DNA from: Micromonospora zingiberis
GTDB lineage: Bacteria; Actinomycetota; Actinomycetes; Mycobacteriales; Micromonosporaceae
Assembly: GCF_004331455.1 (NCBI RefSeq)
Contig: NZ_SJJR01000001.1
Location: 124,001 to 188,000 of the forward strand
Length of the DNA: 64,000 bases
Direction of reading: 5' to 3'
Positions 1 to 8,198 of this stretch are shown here, piece after piece. The notes under the pieces were generated by a model. It searched no databases, was not told the DNA's origin, and saw only the letters and a program-made list of their open reading frames with translations. A program made the translations under genes and the position numbers. How positions within the stretch are numbered: position 1 is the first letter of the stretch; every line of letters begins with the position of its first letter.

Positions 1-208
1 CGTCGTCTTCACCGGCGACACCCTGTTCGCCGGTGGGCCGGGGGCCACCGGCCGCTCGTACAGCGACTTCGGCACCATCATCGACTCGATCCGCGACCGG
101 CTGCTCACCCTGCCGCCGCAGACCGTCGTGCACACCGGCCACGGCGACAGCAGCACCATCGGTGCCGAGGCGCCGCAGCTGCCGCAGTGGCTGGCTCGGG
201 GACACTGA
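1..208 (+). CDS. MBL-fold metallo-hydrolase, C-terminal part
   Basis: Only the last 68 codons are in the window, read from base 2 to a TGA at 206-208. The peptide begins VVFTGDTLFAGGPG and contains a TGDTLF block and a later HTGHGD block. These are the C-terminal metal-site motifs of the glyoxalase II / YcbL-like metallo-beta-lactamase fold (the Asp bridging two metals and the last His). The substrate cannot be told; members hydrolyse thioesters such as S-lactoylglutathione-type compounds. The next gene starts within its 3' end, so the two may be cotranscribed. Confidence 0.8.
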   Translation, partial: VVFTGDTLFAGGPGATGRSYSDFGTIIDSIRDRLLTLPPQTVVHTGHGDSSTIGAEAPQLPQWLARGH

Positions 209-1368
209 CCGTCGGGTGCGGTCCGGTCGGGTCCGGCAGTCCGGATGCGTCGGTACGCCGGCCCGGTCGACCGCCCACGGTGACGCCGGCGCAGCGCCAC
301 GCGCTGCGCCACGTCCGTGCGGTGGCGTTGCGCGACCGGCCGGTCGCGCTGGCCACCATCGCCCGGTTGCTCGCCGGCACCGACGTACGCGCCGACCCGG
401 AACAGCTCGTCGCGGCGATCGGTACGCAGGGGCGGATCACCCTCAACTTCCATCCCGACCGGCTGCTCGCCGACGGTCGAACGGTCGCGCAGGCACTCGC
501 CACCGAGGGCGTCTACCGCAGCCAGTTCGAGACCGGGATCTCCAGCGGCGGGTTGACCGCGTACCCGGGCGGGGACCGGGACCGCTGGGAGCGGCAGCTG
601 TTCGGCGGCGCGTACCAGTTGCCGGGTGTGCGCCCGGCGGACCGGCCGAAGTACGGCGGCCTGAACCTGCTCGACCATCCGGACGGCGCCTCGCCGCGCT
701 TCGGCTCCTGTCACCTGCGGCTGCGGTCCGAGGTGCTGGACCGCACCACGTTCTGTTTCGGCGACAGTCATCTCGGCCCGCGTGACGTCGGCACCGTCGA
801 CGTGCTCGACCCGGTGCTGGCCGCGCTCCTCACGGCGACGGTGGACACCGGCGCCAGCCTGGGTCGGCCGGGCGTGGATCTGGTCGCACTCACCGCGGCG
901 CTGCTGCGACGCCGCGAGCACGTCGCCGCCGCGCCCCGGGCCGCCGGTCGGGCGCTGGACGACTACATCGAGGCGCAGGTGCACGGCGAGGTCGACCTGA
1001 GCCGGGACGTGCGGGAGTTGGTCGCCGACCCGTCGTTCCGGGGCACCGCCGTCGGGACGGCCCTCGGCGCGGCAGCCCGACGGCACGGCTTCCGGCTGCG
1101 CTGGCACGCTGGCTTCTCCCTGCCCGTGGACCGGGTCGACGCCGACTTCCGGGGCCCGGTGATCCCGCCGCTGGCCGCCCGGGTGCACGCCGAGTTCGCC
1201 CGGCCGGGCGAACCGCTCACCGCCGCACTGATCGGTCGGGCCGCCGCCTCGCTGGTCACCGACCCGGACCGCTGGGCCGATCGGGGACCGGTCGCGGACA
1301 CCCGGCAACATCTCAAGCAGCTCTGGCATGTCCTGGTGCGGTTCGGGCTGCCCTGCGACGACCGGTGA
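187..1368 (+). CDS. DUF3626 domain-containing protein
   Basis: A protein of up to 393 aa with the look of the DUF3626 family: an ITLNFHPDR block near residue 85, then GISSGG and YPGG blocks, then PKYGGLN and SPRFGSCH near residues 155-180. The family is widespread in actinomycetes and has no established biochemical function. The longest reading frame starts with GTG at 187 and overlaps the upstream hydrolase by 22 bp. A second GTG at 280, just before TPAQRHALRHV, fits the usual family N-terminus as well, and neither has a clear ribosome binding site. No signal peptide or membrane segment is visible, so it is probably cytoplasmic. Confidence 0.82.
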   Translation: MAGSGTLTVGCGPVGSGSPDASVRRPGRPPTVTPAQRHALRHVRAVALRDRPVALATIARLLAGTDVRADPEQLVAAIGTQGRITLNFHPDRLLADGRTVAQALATEGVYRSQFETGISSGGLTAYPGGDRDRWERQLFGGAYQLPGVRPADRPKYGGLNLLDHPDGASPRFGSCHLRLRSEVLDRTTFCFGDSHLGPRDVGTVDVLDPVLAALLTATVDTGASLGRPGVDLVALTAALLRRREHVAAAPRAAGRALDDYIEAQVHGEVDLSRDVRELVADPSFRGTAVGTALGAAARRHGFRLRWHAGFSLPVDRVDADFRGPVIPPLAARVHAEFARPGEPLTAALIGRAAASLVTDPDRWADRGPVADTRQHLKQLWHVLVRFGLPCDDR

Positions 1369-1584
1369 CCACTGTCCGGTCCGTCCCCGGCTGACCTCGC
1401 CTGCCCGACCCGTCGGGTGAGCCGGATCGCAGCCTGCGCCCTGACCGGCATTTCCGGAATGCCCGACACTTCGGCCAGGTTGTGTCCCCCATAGCGTCGG
1501 CAGGTAAACCTCGTCCGGCCACCGCAGTTCCCCCGAGAGCGGCTCAACCCCGAGCGGCTCGTAACGATCGAAAGGGCAACCATC

Positions 1585-2292
1585 GTGAAGCTCGACTTCA
1601 CTCGATGGCTCCCGGCCATCGCGACGAACCCGAACCGCAGGACCGCACTGAGCGTGTTGGGCGTCACCGCCCTCGCCGGGCTGGCTTTCGGCCCGACGGC
1701 CGTCGCCGCACCGATCACCACCGGCCCGCACCAGGGCGCCGTGGCGGCGATCGACAAGGCCACCGGCCGGGACGCCACGGACGCCACGGACGCCACGGTC
1801 GAATCCGGGCTGACCACCGGCGGGAGCACCGACAAGCCGGCCGCCGGCAAGCCGACCCGCGACGAACTGGTCCCGTACGGCGTGCAGGGCGGGCAGTCGC
1901 GGGTCCCGCTCGACAACGCCCAGCGGCAGAACGCCAAGACCATCATCGAGGTGGCCAAGAAGACCGGCGTCGGCGAGCGCGGCGCGGTGATCGGCGTCGC
2001 CACCGCCTTGCAGGAGTCGAAGCTGTACAACCTCGGTCACCTGGGGGCGTACAACGACCACGACTCGCAGGGCCTGTTCCAGCAGCGGCCGTCCAGCGGC
2101 TGGGGCACCGAAGCGCAGATCACCGACCCCGAGTACTCCTCGGCGGCCTTCTTCCAGGCGCTGCGCAACGTCAACGGTTGGCGCGACATGCCGCTGACCG
2201 ACGCCGCGCAGACGGTGCAGGTCTCGGCCTACCCGTTCCACTACGCGCAGTGGGAGGAGCAGGCGGCGGACGTCGTCTCGCAACTCTGGTGA
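1585..2292 (+). CDS. Secreted lysozyme-fold-like protein (paralogue of 10664)
   Basis: A 235 aa protein. The N-terminus has positive residues then a hydrophobic stretch (about residues 23-43) ending in AVAAP, a likely Sec signal peptide. A low-complexity linker holds three repeats of DAT (bases 1772-1798). The conserved C-terminal domain (about residues 105-235) carries ALQESKL, LGHLG, DHDSQGLFQQRPSSGWG and QVSAYP. This domain often ends actinomycete cell-wall hydrolases and looks like a goose-type or transglycosylase lysozyme fold, with the Glu of QESK as candidate catalytic acid (inference). The start has an AAAGG site 8 nt upstream. A close paralogue lies 8.4 kb downstream, and a strong bidirectional terminator follows. 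Confidence 0.75.
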   Translation: MKLDFTRWLPAIATNPNRRTALSVLGVTALAGLAFGPTAVAAPITTGPHQGAVAAIDKATGRDATDATDATVESGLTTGGSTDKPAAGKPTRDELVPYGVQGGQSRVPLDNAQRQNAKTIIEVAKKTGVGERGAVIGVATALQESKLYNLGHLGAYNDHDSQGLFQQRPSSGWGTEAQITDPEYSSAAFFQALRNVNGWRDMPLTDAAQTVQVSAYPFHYAQWEEQAADVVSQLW

Positions 2293-2301
2293 GCTCCACA
2301 G

Positions 2302-2335
2302 AACCGGCCGGCCCTGCATGCGGGGCCGGCCGGTT
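2302..2335. terminator. Bidirectional hairpin between convergent genes
   Basis: A perfect 13-bp stem (2302-2314 with 2323-2335) around an 8-nt loop lies between the convergent genes ending at 2292 (+) and 2353 (-). There is no long U-run, as is usual for actinomycete terminators. Confidence 0.8.
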
Positions 2336-2352
2336 CGTGTCTGCGGGGCGCC

Positions 2353-3774
2353 TCAGGCGTGCTGGCGGTGCCGGACGATGTCCACGAGGGCGGCGAGCAG
2401 GGCCAGTGTGATGATCCCGGCAGAGACCAGCAGCGAACGCTCGAACGCCTTCGACCAGTCGCCGCTGCTGCTCACCACCGAGAAGAAGACCGCGCCGACG
2501 GCGGCGATGCCGGCCGCCGAGCCGATGCGCTGGCCCGTCTGGAGCATCCCCGCCCCGCTGCCCGCCTGCGGTACCGGCACCTGGGACAGGGTCAACGTCT
2601 GATTCGGCGCGATCACCAGACCGCTGCCGATCCCGGCGAGCAGCAGGGGAGCGGCGGTCACCCAGGGCACCGGGGCGTGCGGCGCCAGCTCGATGGCCAG
2701 GGCCACCAGGCCGAGCCCGACCACCACGGCGAGCAGCCCGACGGCGACCAGCGGCCGGCCGAACCGGTTGACGATCCGGCCGCCGACCGCCGACGCGACG
2801 GCCGAACCGAGCGCGAACGGGGTGATCGCCAGGCCCGCGACGAGGGCGGTGTAGCCGTGGCCGATCTGTAGGTACAGGGTGAAGATGAAGAAGATCGCGG
2901 TGAAGCCGCCGAAGTAGATCAGGGCGATCAGCGCGCCTAGGGCGTACGACTGGCGGCGGAACAGGCGGACGTCGAACAGCGGGGGACCCTGCCGGGCGTA
3001 CCGCCGCTCCCAGAATGTGAAGCCGACCAGCGTGACCAGACCGGCGGGCAGCAGCAGCCACTTCGCCGCACCCGGCCACTGTTCCCGCTGCACCAACGGC
3101 AGCAGCACCAGCGTCACGCCGACGCCGAGCAGCAGGACGCCGACCGGGTCGGACCGGCGGCGCACGGTTTGGCCCACCGGCCGGCGCGGCATCAACCGCC
3201 AGCCGAGGATCACCGCGACGATGCCCACCGGCACATTGACGAAGAAGACCCACCGCCAGCCGTGCTCCGGCCCGCCCGCGGCGATCAGCAGGCCACCGAG
3301 CAGCGGACCGACCGCCGTGGAGATACCGATGGTGGCGCCGAGCAGCCCGAACGGCCGGGCCCGTTCGGGCCCCTGGAAGAGTTGCTGGATCATCCCGGTC
3401 ACCTGTGGGTTCACCAGGCCGGCGGCGGCGCCCTGGAGCAGCCGGGCGACGATCAGCCAGGTGGGGGACTGGGCCAGCCCGGCCGCCGCGCTGGTGACCG
3501 TGAACAGGGCGATGCCGAACACGAACGCGTTGCGTCGGCCGTGCACGTCACCGAAGCGGCCCGCCGGCACCAGCACCAGCCCGAAGGTCAACGCGTAGCC
3601 GGACAGCACCCACTGCAAGTCGGCCGGGCTGGCGTGCAGGGCCCGGTCCAGCGACGGGATGGCCACGTTGACGATGCTGATGTCCAGCAGCGTCATGAAC
3701 GCCGCGACCAGCCCGACGCCGAGGGCCTGCCAACGCCGTCGACCGTCGTACGAGTCGGAGCCCGCCGAACTCAT
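2353..3774 (-). CDS. MFS exporter, DHA2 (EmrB/QacA) type
   Basis: A 473 aa integral membrane protein of the DHA2 drug:H+ antiporter family. The first helix carries LDISIVNVAIP, the hallmark of the 14-helix family (motif D1). It is followed by the motif A loop GRFGDVHGRRN and motif C-like GPLLGGLL. It probably exports a hydrophobic compound, but the substrate cannot be read from sequence. Translation starts at ATG 3774 behind a GGGGGGA site. Downstream on the same strand there is only the terminator at 2302-2335. The small gene at 3833-4069 lies just upstream on the same strand, so the two could form a transcription unit. Confidence 0.9.
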   Translation of the reverse strand: MSSAGSDSYDGRRRWQALGVGLVAAFMTLLDISIVNVAIPSLDRALHASPADLQWVLSGYALTFGLVLVPAGRFGDVHGRRNAFVFGIALFTVTSAAAGLAQSPTWLIVARLLQGAAAGLVNPQVTGMIQQLFQGPERARPFGLLGATIGISTAVGPLLGGLLIAAGGPEHGWRWVFFVNVPVGIVAVILGWRLMPRRPVGQTVRRRSDPVGVLLLGVGVTLVLLPLVQREQWPGAAKWLLLPAGLVTLVGFTFWERRYARQGPPLFDVRLFRRQSYALGALIALIYFGGFTAIFFIFTLYLQIGHGYTALVAGLAITPFALGSAVASAVGGRIVNRFGRPLVAVGLLAVVVGLGLVALAIELAPHAPVPWVTAAPLLLAGIGSGLVIAPNQTLTLSQVPVPQAGSGAGMLQTGQRIGSAAGIAAVGAVFFSVVSSSGDWSKAFERSLLVSAGIITLALLAALVDIVRHRQHA

Positions 3775-3832
3775 GGTGTCCCCCCGAGCGCCGTCCCGGC
3801 TACCCGGGGAACGTACCGTCCGGCGGTGCCCG

Positions 3833-4069
3833 TCACGCCAGTTGCTGCGCGCAGAACCGGGGACCGAAGTCCAGCCCGGCCATCGGCGAATCCTCCCGGT
3901 GCAGCAGGTTCTTCTCGGTGAGCAGGTGCAGCGGGGACTGCAACTGCTCCTCGGTCAGGCCGCACTCCTGGGCGATCAGGTCCGGGTACGGGACCTGTCC
4001 GCGCGCCTCCAGGGCCGCCACCGCGTCGTAAACCCGAGCCTCGACGTCCGACAGCTGCACCTGCTGCAT
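3833..4069 (-). CDS. Small conserved-looking protein, 78 aa, unknown function
   Basis: The reading frame is open further upstream, but the start is placed at ATG 4069 (MQQVQLSDVE) because an AGGAGGACACC ribosome binding site directly precedes it. The product is 78 aa, acidic and soluble. The pattern VEARVYDAVAALEARGQVPYPD then LTEKNLLHRE resembles a short winged-helix, helix-turn-helix-like layout, but no family was recognised with certainty. It shares the intergenic region with the divergent reductase gene at 4216. Confidence 0.6.
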   Translation of the reverse strand: MQQVQLSDVEARVYDAVAALEARGQVPYPDLIAQECGLTEEQLQSPLHLLTEKNLLHREDSPMAGLDFGPRFCAQQLA

Positions 4070-4203
4070 GGTGTCCTCCTCACGCTCGACCCGCCTGCGG
4101 CAGGCGGTCTGCGTCGCGCGGTTACCCCCTGCGCCGCCGAAGATGCACCCCACCCGGCCGCCGGCCCGCGCTCGCCGTCCCCGCACGACCGTCCGCGCTG
4201 ACC

Positions 4204-4209
4204 TACGCT
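4204..4209 (+). promoter_or_regulatory. -10 element TACGCT, leaderless start
   Basis: A TANNNT hexamer ends 6 nt before the GTG at 4216, so the transcript would start at or next to the start codon. Confidence 0.55.
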
Positions 4210-4215
4210 GCATCG

Positions 4216-5370
4216 GTGACCGATTGGCAACTCGTGGTGATCGGCGGTGGCCCGGCCGGACTCTCGGCCGCCTATGTCGCCGCCCGGCGCGGTGTTCGCA
4301 CCCTGGTCCTCGAACGGGCCGCGCACCCGCGATACAAGACCTGTGGCGGCGGGCTGACCGGCACCTCGCTCGCCGCCGTCGCCGACCGGATCGAGGTACC
4401 CGTCCACGACGTGGTCGACCAGGTCACCTTCACTTTGGACGGGCGTCGCCCGTTCACCCGGCGACACCGCGCCGGGCACCTGGTCAGCCTGGTGCGCCGG
4501 GAGGAGTTCGACGACCGGCTGCGCGCCGCCGCGGTGGCCGCCGGGGCCGAGGTCCGCGAGCGGGTCACCGTCCGCGCCCTGGACCAGACCCCCGATGGCG
4601 TACGCCTGCGGCTGGCCGACGGTGCCACGCTCCTGGCGCGTACGGTCGTCGGCGCGGACGGCTCGTCCGGGGTCAGCGCGCGACACGTCGGGGTTCGCTG
4701 CCGGCAGGTGGATCTGGGGCTGGAACTGGAGCTGCCGGTGCCGCCGCCGCAGCAGACCCGGTGGCGGCACCGGGTGTTGCTCGACTGGGGCCCGCTGCCC
4801 GGTTCGTACGCCTGGGTCTTCCCCAAAGGCGACCGGCTCACGGTCGGGGTGATCGCCGGCCGGGGCGAGGGGGAGCGGACCCGGGAGTACCTGCGCCGGT
4901 TCGTCGACCGCCTGGGCCTGTCCGGGCTGCCACCGGCGCATGACTCGGGGCACCTGACCCGGTGCCGGGCCGACGACTCGCCGCTGCGCCGGGGCCGGGT
5001 CCTGGTCGCCGGGGACGCCGCCGGCCTGCTGGAACCCTGGACGCGGGAGGGGATCAGCTACGCGTTGCGCTCCGGCGAACTGGCCGGTGAGGCGGTCGCC
5101 GACGGCGACCTGGCCGGCTACGAACGGGCGGTCGAGCGGCGACTCGTGCCCGCCATGCGGGCCGGGTACCGGCTGCTCGACGTCTTCTCCCGGCGTCCGG
5201 AGCTTTTCCACGCGGCGGTGGCCACCCCGCCGGGCTGGCGCGCGTTCACCCGGTTCTGCCTGGGCCGGGCCGACTTCGGCCAGTTGGTCGAGCGGATGCC
5301 CGTACGGACGGCGCTGGCCCTGGCCGCCCGGCTGCCCAGCCCGCGCGCATCCCTCACCCACCAGCCCTGA
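4216..5370 (+). CDS. Geranylgeranyl reductase family FAD-dependent oxidoreductase
   Basis: A 384 aa flavoprotein. The N-terminal Rossmann motif VIGGGPAGLSAAY binds FAD. CGGGLTG at about residue 37 and VAGDAAGLLEPWTREGI at about 265 are typical of the geranylgeranyl reductase / digeranylgeranylglycerophospholipid reductase group. In actinomycetes such enzymes saturate isoprenoid chains, for example of menaquinone or lipid precursors. The exact substrate here is inferred only by family. The GTG start at 4216 has no ribosome binding site but has a -10 element 6 nt upstream, so it is read as leaderless. A strong terminator follows at 5395. Confidence 0.85.
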   Translation: MTDWQLVVIGGGPAGLSAAYVAARRGVRTLVLERAAHPRYKTCGGGLTGTSLAAVADRIEVPVHDVVDQVTFTLDGRRPFTRRHRAGHLVSLVRREEFDDRLRAAAVAAGAEVRERVTVRALDQTPDGVRLRLADGATLLARTVVGADGSSGVSARHVGVRCRQVDLGLELELPVPPPQQTRWRHRVLLDWGPLPGSYAWVFPKGDRLTVGVIAGRGEGERTREYLRRFVDRLGLSGLPPAHDSGHLTRCRADDSPLRRGRVLVAGDAAGLLEPWTREGISYALRSGELAGEAVADGDLAGYERAVERRLVPAMRAGYRLLDVFSRRPELFHAAVATPPGWRAFTRFCLGRADFGQLVERMPVRTALALAARLPSPRASLTHQP

Positions 5371-5394
5371 CGCAAGCTCGCGGGTGACGTGGTC

Positions 5395-5439
5395 GATCCT
5401 GTCTGGCTCGCCCTGAAGGTCGCCGAGCCAGACAGGATC
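5395..5439 (+). terminator. 16-bp hairpin terminator
   Basis: A perfect 16-bp inverted repeat, 5395-5410 with 5424-5439, with a 13-nt loop, 25 nt after the stop codon of the reductase gene. Confidence 0.8.
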
Positions 5440-5582
5440 CTAGGATGCTCTAGCGGGTGTGCCGGCAGTCGTCACCCACGCACGCGTGCCAGTTGGCCTA
5501 TTGCCAGTAGCTGTCGACGAGCAGGCCCCACGACCCGGCTACACACATCGGTGAGCCACCCACCCCGCTCGCCCGGCACCGG

Positions 5583-5588
5583 TAGGTT
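5583..5588 (+). promoter_or_regulatory. -10 element TAGGTT before the MurF-like remnant
   Basis: TAGGTT ends 6 nt before GTG 5595, the spacing of a leaderless promoter. It suggests that the truncated gene still has its original promoter. Confidence 0.5.
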
Positions 5589-5594
5589 CATCAC

Positions 5595-5801
5595 GTGCTT
5601 CCGATGAGCCTTCAAGAGATCACGGCCGTTGTCGGCGGAGCCGTCCATGACGTCGCCGGCCCGGTGACGGTGACAGCCCCAGTGGTGTTCGTGCGGATAC
5701 GGTCCGCTCTGTTGCTGGCCGTAAAGAACGAACCGTGCCGCGAGAACCTGCGCGCATATGCCGCAGTGCTGGCCGGTGCCACTCCTCTATCGAATGGATA
5801 G
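5595..5801 (+). pseudogene. Truncated MurF-like N-terminal remnant
   Basis: Only 68 codons. The start, MSLQEITAVVGG then HDVAGPVTVTAPVVF, matches the first ~30 residues of MurF (UDP-MurNAc-tripeptide D-Ala-D-Ala ligase), whose N-terminal domain binds UDP. After VVF the expected DSR motif and all of the ATPase domain are missing, and an unrelated tail leads to a TAG at 5799-5801. The following gene starts 8 nt later. The most economical reading is a gene fragment left after deletion or recombination. A short bona fide protein is possible. The stretch 5690-6150 is also less GC-rich than its surroundings. Confidence 0.5.
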
Positions 5802-5808
5802 ACGACCG

Positions 5809-6150
5809 ATGAAGCTGTTGAGCGTCAAGCCTGGTGAAGAAGTAATCGACGCGCTTACCCGACGTGCAGCAGAAGAGGGTATAACGAATGGCGCAATCGT
5901 CTCTCTCATCGGTGCTGTCGATGAGTGTGCAATCAGCAACATGCCTGCGGACGACGCAAGCACGGATATCGTCAACGAGTACCGGCAGCCGTTCGAGCTG
6001 AGCGGAACCGGCGAGATCCGAGACGGCAAAGTCCATGTGCATGTGGTCCTCGGCCGAGAGGGCGACGTTGCCCTGGCCGGTCACCTGCACCGGGCGCGTG
6101 TCGAAACCTTCTTCGTGCACGCGTACACGCTCCCGTTGCAACAGGGGTGA
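5809..6150 (+). CDS. PPC (DUF296)-domain protein
   Basis: A 113 aa protein made almost wholly of a PPC/DUF296 domain: GITNGAIVSLIGAV, then the FELSGTGEI block, then HVHVVLGREGD and GHLHRARV with conserved histidines, then VETFFVHAY. In plants the domain sits in AT-hook proteins. Stand-alone bacterial copies form trimers with a metal-binding groove and their role is unclear. The start is set at ATG 5809 because the domain begins there; further upstream ATGs at 5758 and 5794 lie inside the preceding remnant. Codons are less GC-rich than in neighbouring genes, consistent with transfer. A 15-bp terminator follows at 6199. Confidence 0.8.
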   Translation: MKLLSVKPGEEVIDALTRRAAEEGITNGAIVSLIGAVDECAISNMPADDASTDIVNEYRQPFELSGTGEIRDGKVHVHVVLGREGDVALAGHLHRARVETFFVHAYTLPLQQG

Positions 6151-6198
6151 CCGGTCCGCCGGAGGCGTTCGCACCCTCAACCTGGCCGAGCGCTGCGT

Positions 6199-6235
6199 GC
6201 AGGAGCCCTCGGCGGTAGGCGCCGAGGGCTCCTGC
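6199..6235. terminator. 15-bp hairpin terminator between convergent genes
   Basis: A perfect inverted repeat, 6199-6213 with 6221-6235, with a 7-nt loop. It lies between the plus-strand PPC gene and the minus-strand nucleotidase gene and can serve both. Confidence 0.8.
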
Positions 6236-6249
6236 GGTGGAAGGGGCCG

Positions 6250-8037
6250 TCAGAAGACGGGAACGCCAGCGCGGACCAGGCGCCAGTTCGGCCGGAAGAA
6301 GTCGGCCGGGTCGATCACACCGCGCTCCTGCGCCCAGTCGATGAGCAGCTGGCGGATCTCCTGCTGCGCGTTGTAGACCTGCGTCTTCACGATGCCGGGG
6401 AAGTTGCCGCCGCCGCTGCGCCGGTAGTTGTTCACGGCCACCACGAACCGGGCGTCGTCGCCGACCGGAGTGTCGGTACCGGGCAGCACGAGACGGGTGA
6501 TCCGCTGGCCGACCGGACGGGAGATGTCGATGTCGTAGTCGAGGCCGGAGAAGACGTCGTAGTTGTAGTCCGGCACCGCCGGGTCGCTGATCGTGTCCGG
6601 GTCGACCGGCGTACCGACGGCGTGGGTGCGGAAGAACTTCGCCGAATATTCCAGGTAGGCCCGCACCTCGGCGCCACGCAGCACCACCGCTTCGAGGGTG
6701 TTGTCGTAGACGTACAACCCGGCCACGTCACGGATCAGTACGTCACCGGCGGGGAAGACGGCGGAGCGGCTGAACGGCGCGGCGATCGACAACACCGGCA
6801 GGTCGGCGTACTCGCCGCCGGCCAGGGCCGTGGTGACCGCCTCGGTCTGTACGTGGTTGATGAAGTCCAGGATCGGGGTGTCCTGGTAGCGGGACGTGGC
6901 AGCCGACAGTTCCTCGGTGGACCGGGCCACCACCTGGTTGACGTACGCGACGGTCTTCTCGTGCTGCTTGCGCACCGCGGCCAGGACCTTCGGGTCCTCG
7001 ACCACGGTGTTGGTGTTGAGCAGCGTGGCGCCCTTCTTGGTGATCTTCCAACGGCCGCGTTCCCGGGTCAGGGTGAAATCCATCCGGGTCAGCCGCTGGC
7101 CCCAGCGCGACGGCTCGGAGAGCAGCACCTGCTCGCCGGTGGTCGGGTTGGTCACGAAACGCTCGGGCACCTCGGCGTGGGCGTGCCCGAACAGGATCGC
7201 GTCGATGCCGGGCACCTGCGCGGCGATCATGGCGGTCGGGTTCTCCACCGGCAGTTCCGGGCCGTAGCTGGAGGTGCCGCTGTCGCCGCCGTGCGCCGAG
7301 ATCAGGATGAGGTCGGCGCCGCGCTGCCGCATGATCGGCACGTACCTGGCCGCGGTGGCGATCATGTCGTCGAAGCGGAGCCGGCCCTCGACGTGCGCCC
7401 GATCCCAGATCGTGGTGCCCGGGTTGGTCAGGCCGAGGATGCCGACCCGCAGCGTCGGTGCGGCGAAGCCGAGCGAAACCTTCTTGATCACGTACGGCTG
7501 GAAGGCCGGCTTTCCGGTGGCGGCGTTGACCGCGTTGGCGGCCAGGGCGGGGAAGCCGAGTTGGCGGATCCACTTGTCCAGCAGCGGCAGCCCGTAGTTG
7601 AACTCGTGGTTGCCCAGCGTCACCGCGTCGTAGTCGATGATGTTCATCGCCCGGGCCATCGGGTGTTTCTCCCCGGTGACGGTGATCGGCTCCTGCTTGG
7701 CGTAGTAGGTGGCCAGCGGGGTGCCCTGGATCGTGTCGCCGGCGTCGAGCACCAGCGTGGCCCGGCCGCGCCGCTCGGCGCGGATCTGGTTGATCAGAGT
7801 GGCCAGCTTCGCCACACCGACATCGTTGCCCCGGCTGTCGTCGTACTCGGTGTCGCGGTAGTAGTCCCAGTTGTAGACGTTGCCGTGGGTGTCCGACGTG
7901 CCGAGCAGGGTGAGGTCCCAGCTCCGTGGCTTGCCGGCGGCGGCCGCGGGCGCGGCGGTGACCAGCGGTGCGGCGGCCGCGGCCGCCGCCGCGACGAGCA
8001 CCTGACGGCGGGACGGACCGGCGGGGGAGGAGGTCAT
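6250..8037 (-). CDS. Secreted 5'-nucleotidase / metallophosphatase family protein (Tat)
   Basis: A 595 aa exported enzyme. The N-terminus has SRRQVL followed by a long Ala-rich hydrophobic stretch, a twin-arginine signal. The mature part starts with the calcineurin-like metallophosphatase domain: GTSDTHGN, LDAGDTIQG, LGNHEFN and a later GHAHAEVP supply the two-metal ligands. The C-terminal 5'-nucleotidase domain follows, with NYRRSGGGNFPG typical of the substrate-binding loop. The family hydrolyses extracellular nucleotides or cyclic nucleotides for phosphate and nucleoside scavenging. The start at ATG 8037 has an AAAGGG site. A -10-like TAAGGT reads leftward at 8085-8090. Confidence 0.88.
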   Translation of the reverse strand: MTSSPAGPSRRQVLVAAAAAAAAPLVTAAPAAAAGKPRSWDLTLLGTSDTHGNVYNWDYYRDTEYDDSRGNDVGVAKLATLINQIRAERRGRATLVLDAGDTIQGTPLATYYAKQEPITVTGEKHPMARAMNIIDYDAVTLGNHEFNYGLPLLDKWIRQLGFPALAANAVNAATGKPAFQPYVIKKVSLGFAAPTLRVGILGLTNPGTTIWDRAHVEGRLRFDDMIATAARYVPIMRQRGADLILISAHGGDSGTSSYGPELPVENPTAMIAAQVPGIDAILFGHAHAEVPERFVTNPTTGEQVLLSEPSRWGQRLTRMDFTLTRERGRWKITKKGATLLNTNTVVEDPKVLAAVRKQHEKTVAYVNQVVARSTEELSAATSRYQDTPILDFINHVQTEAVTTALAGGEYADLPVLSIAAPFSRSAVFPAGDVLIRDVAGLYVYDNTLEAVVLRGAEVRAYLEYSAKFFRTHAVGTPVDPDTISDPAVPDYNYDVFSGLDYDIDISRPVGQRITRLVLPGTDTPVGDDARFVVAVNNYRRSGGGNFPGIVKTQVYNAQQEIRQLLIDWAQERGVIDPADFFRPNWRLVRAGVPVF

Positions 8038-8198
8038 CTGCTGCCCTTTCCAGACGGGTTCGGCGCCTTATGAGCGCCGTGGGCACCTTAGACCAGACAA
8101 GTGACGTCAGCCTTGCCCACGATCGGCTGTTTCCGGGCAACCGGTGCGGGTAGGGCCATCCAGGACCGGATCGAATCGACCCGCACGAGGAGACGTCC

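Noticed and set aside
1369-1584. Possible c-di-AMP (ydaO) riboswitch before the first lysozyme-like gene
   Set aside because: A short end motif resembling the conserved tail was seen, but the GGGTGAAT block and the long P1 pairing are missing.
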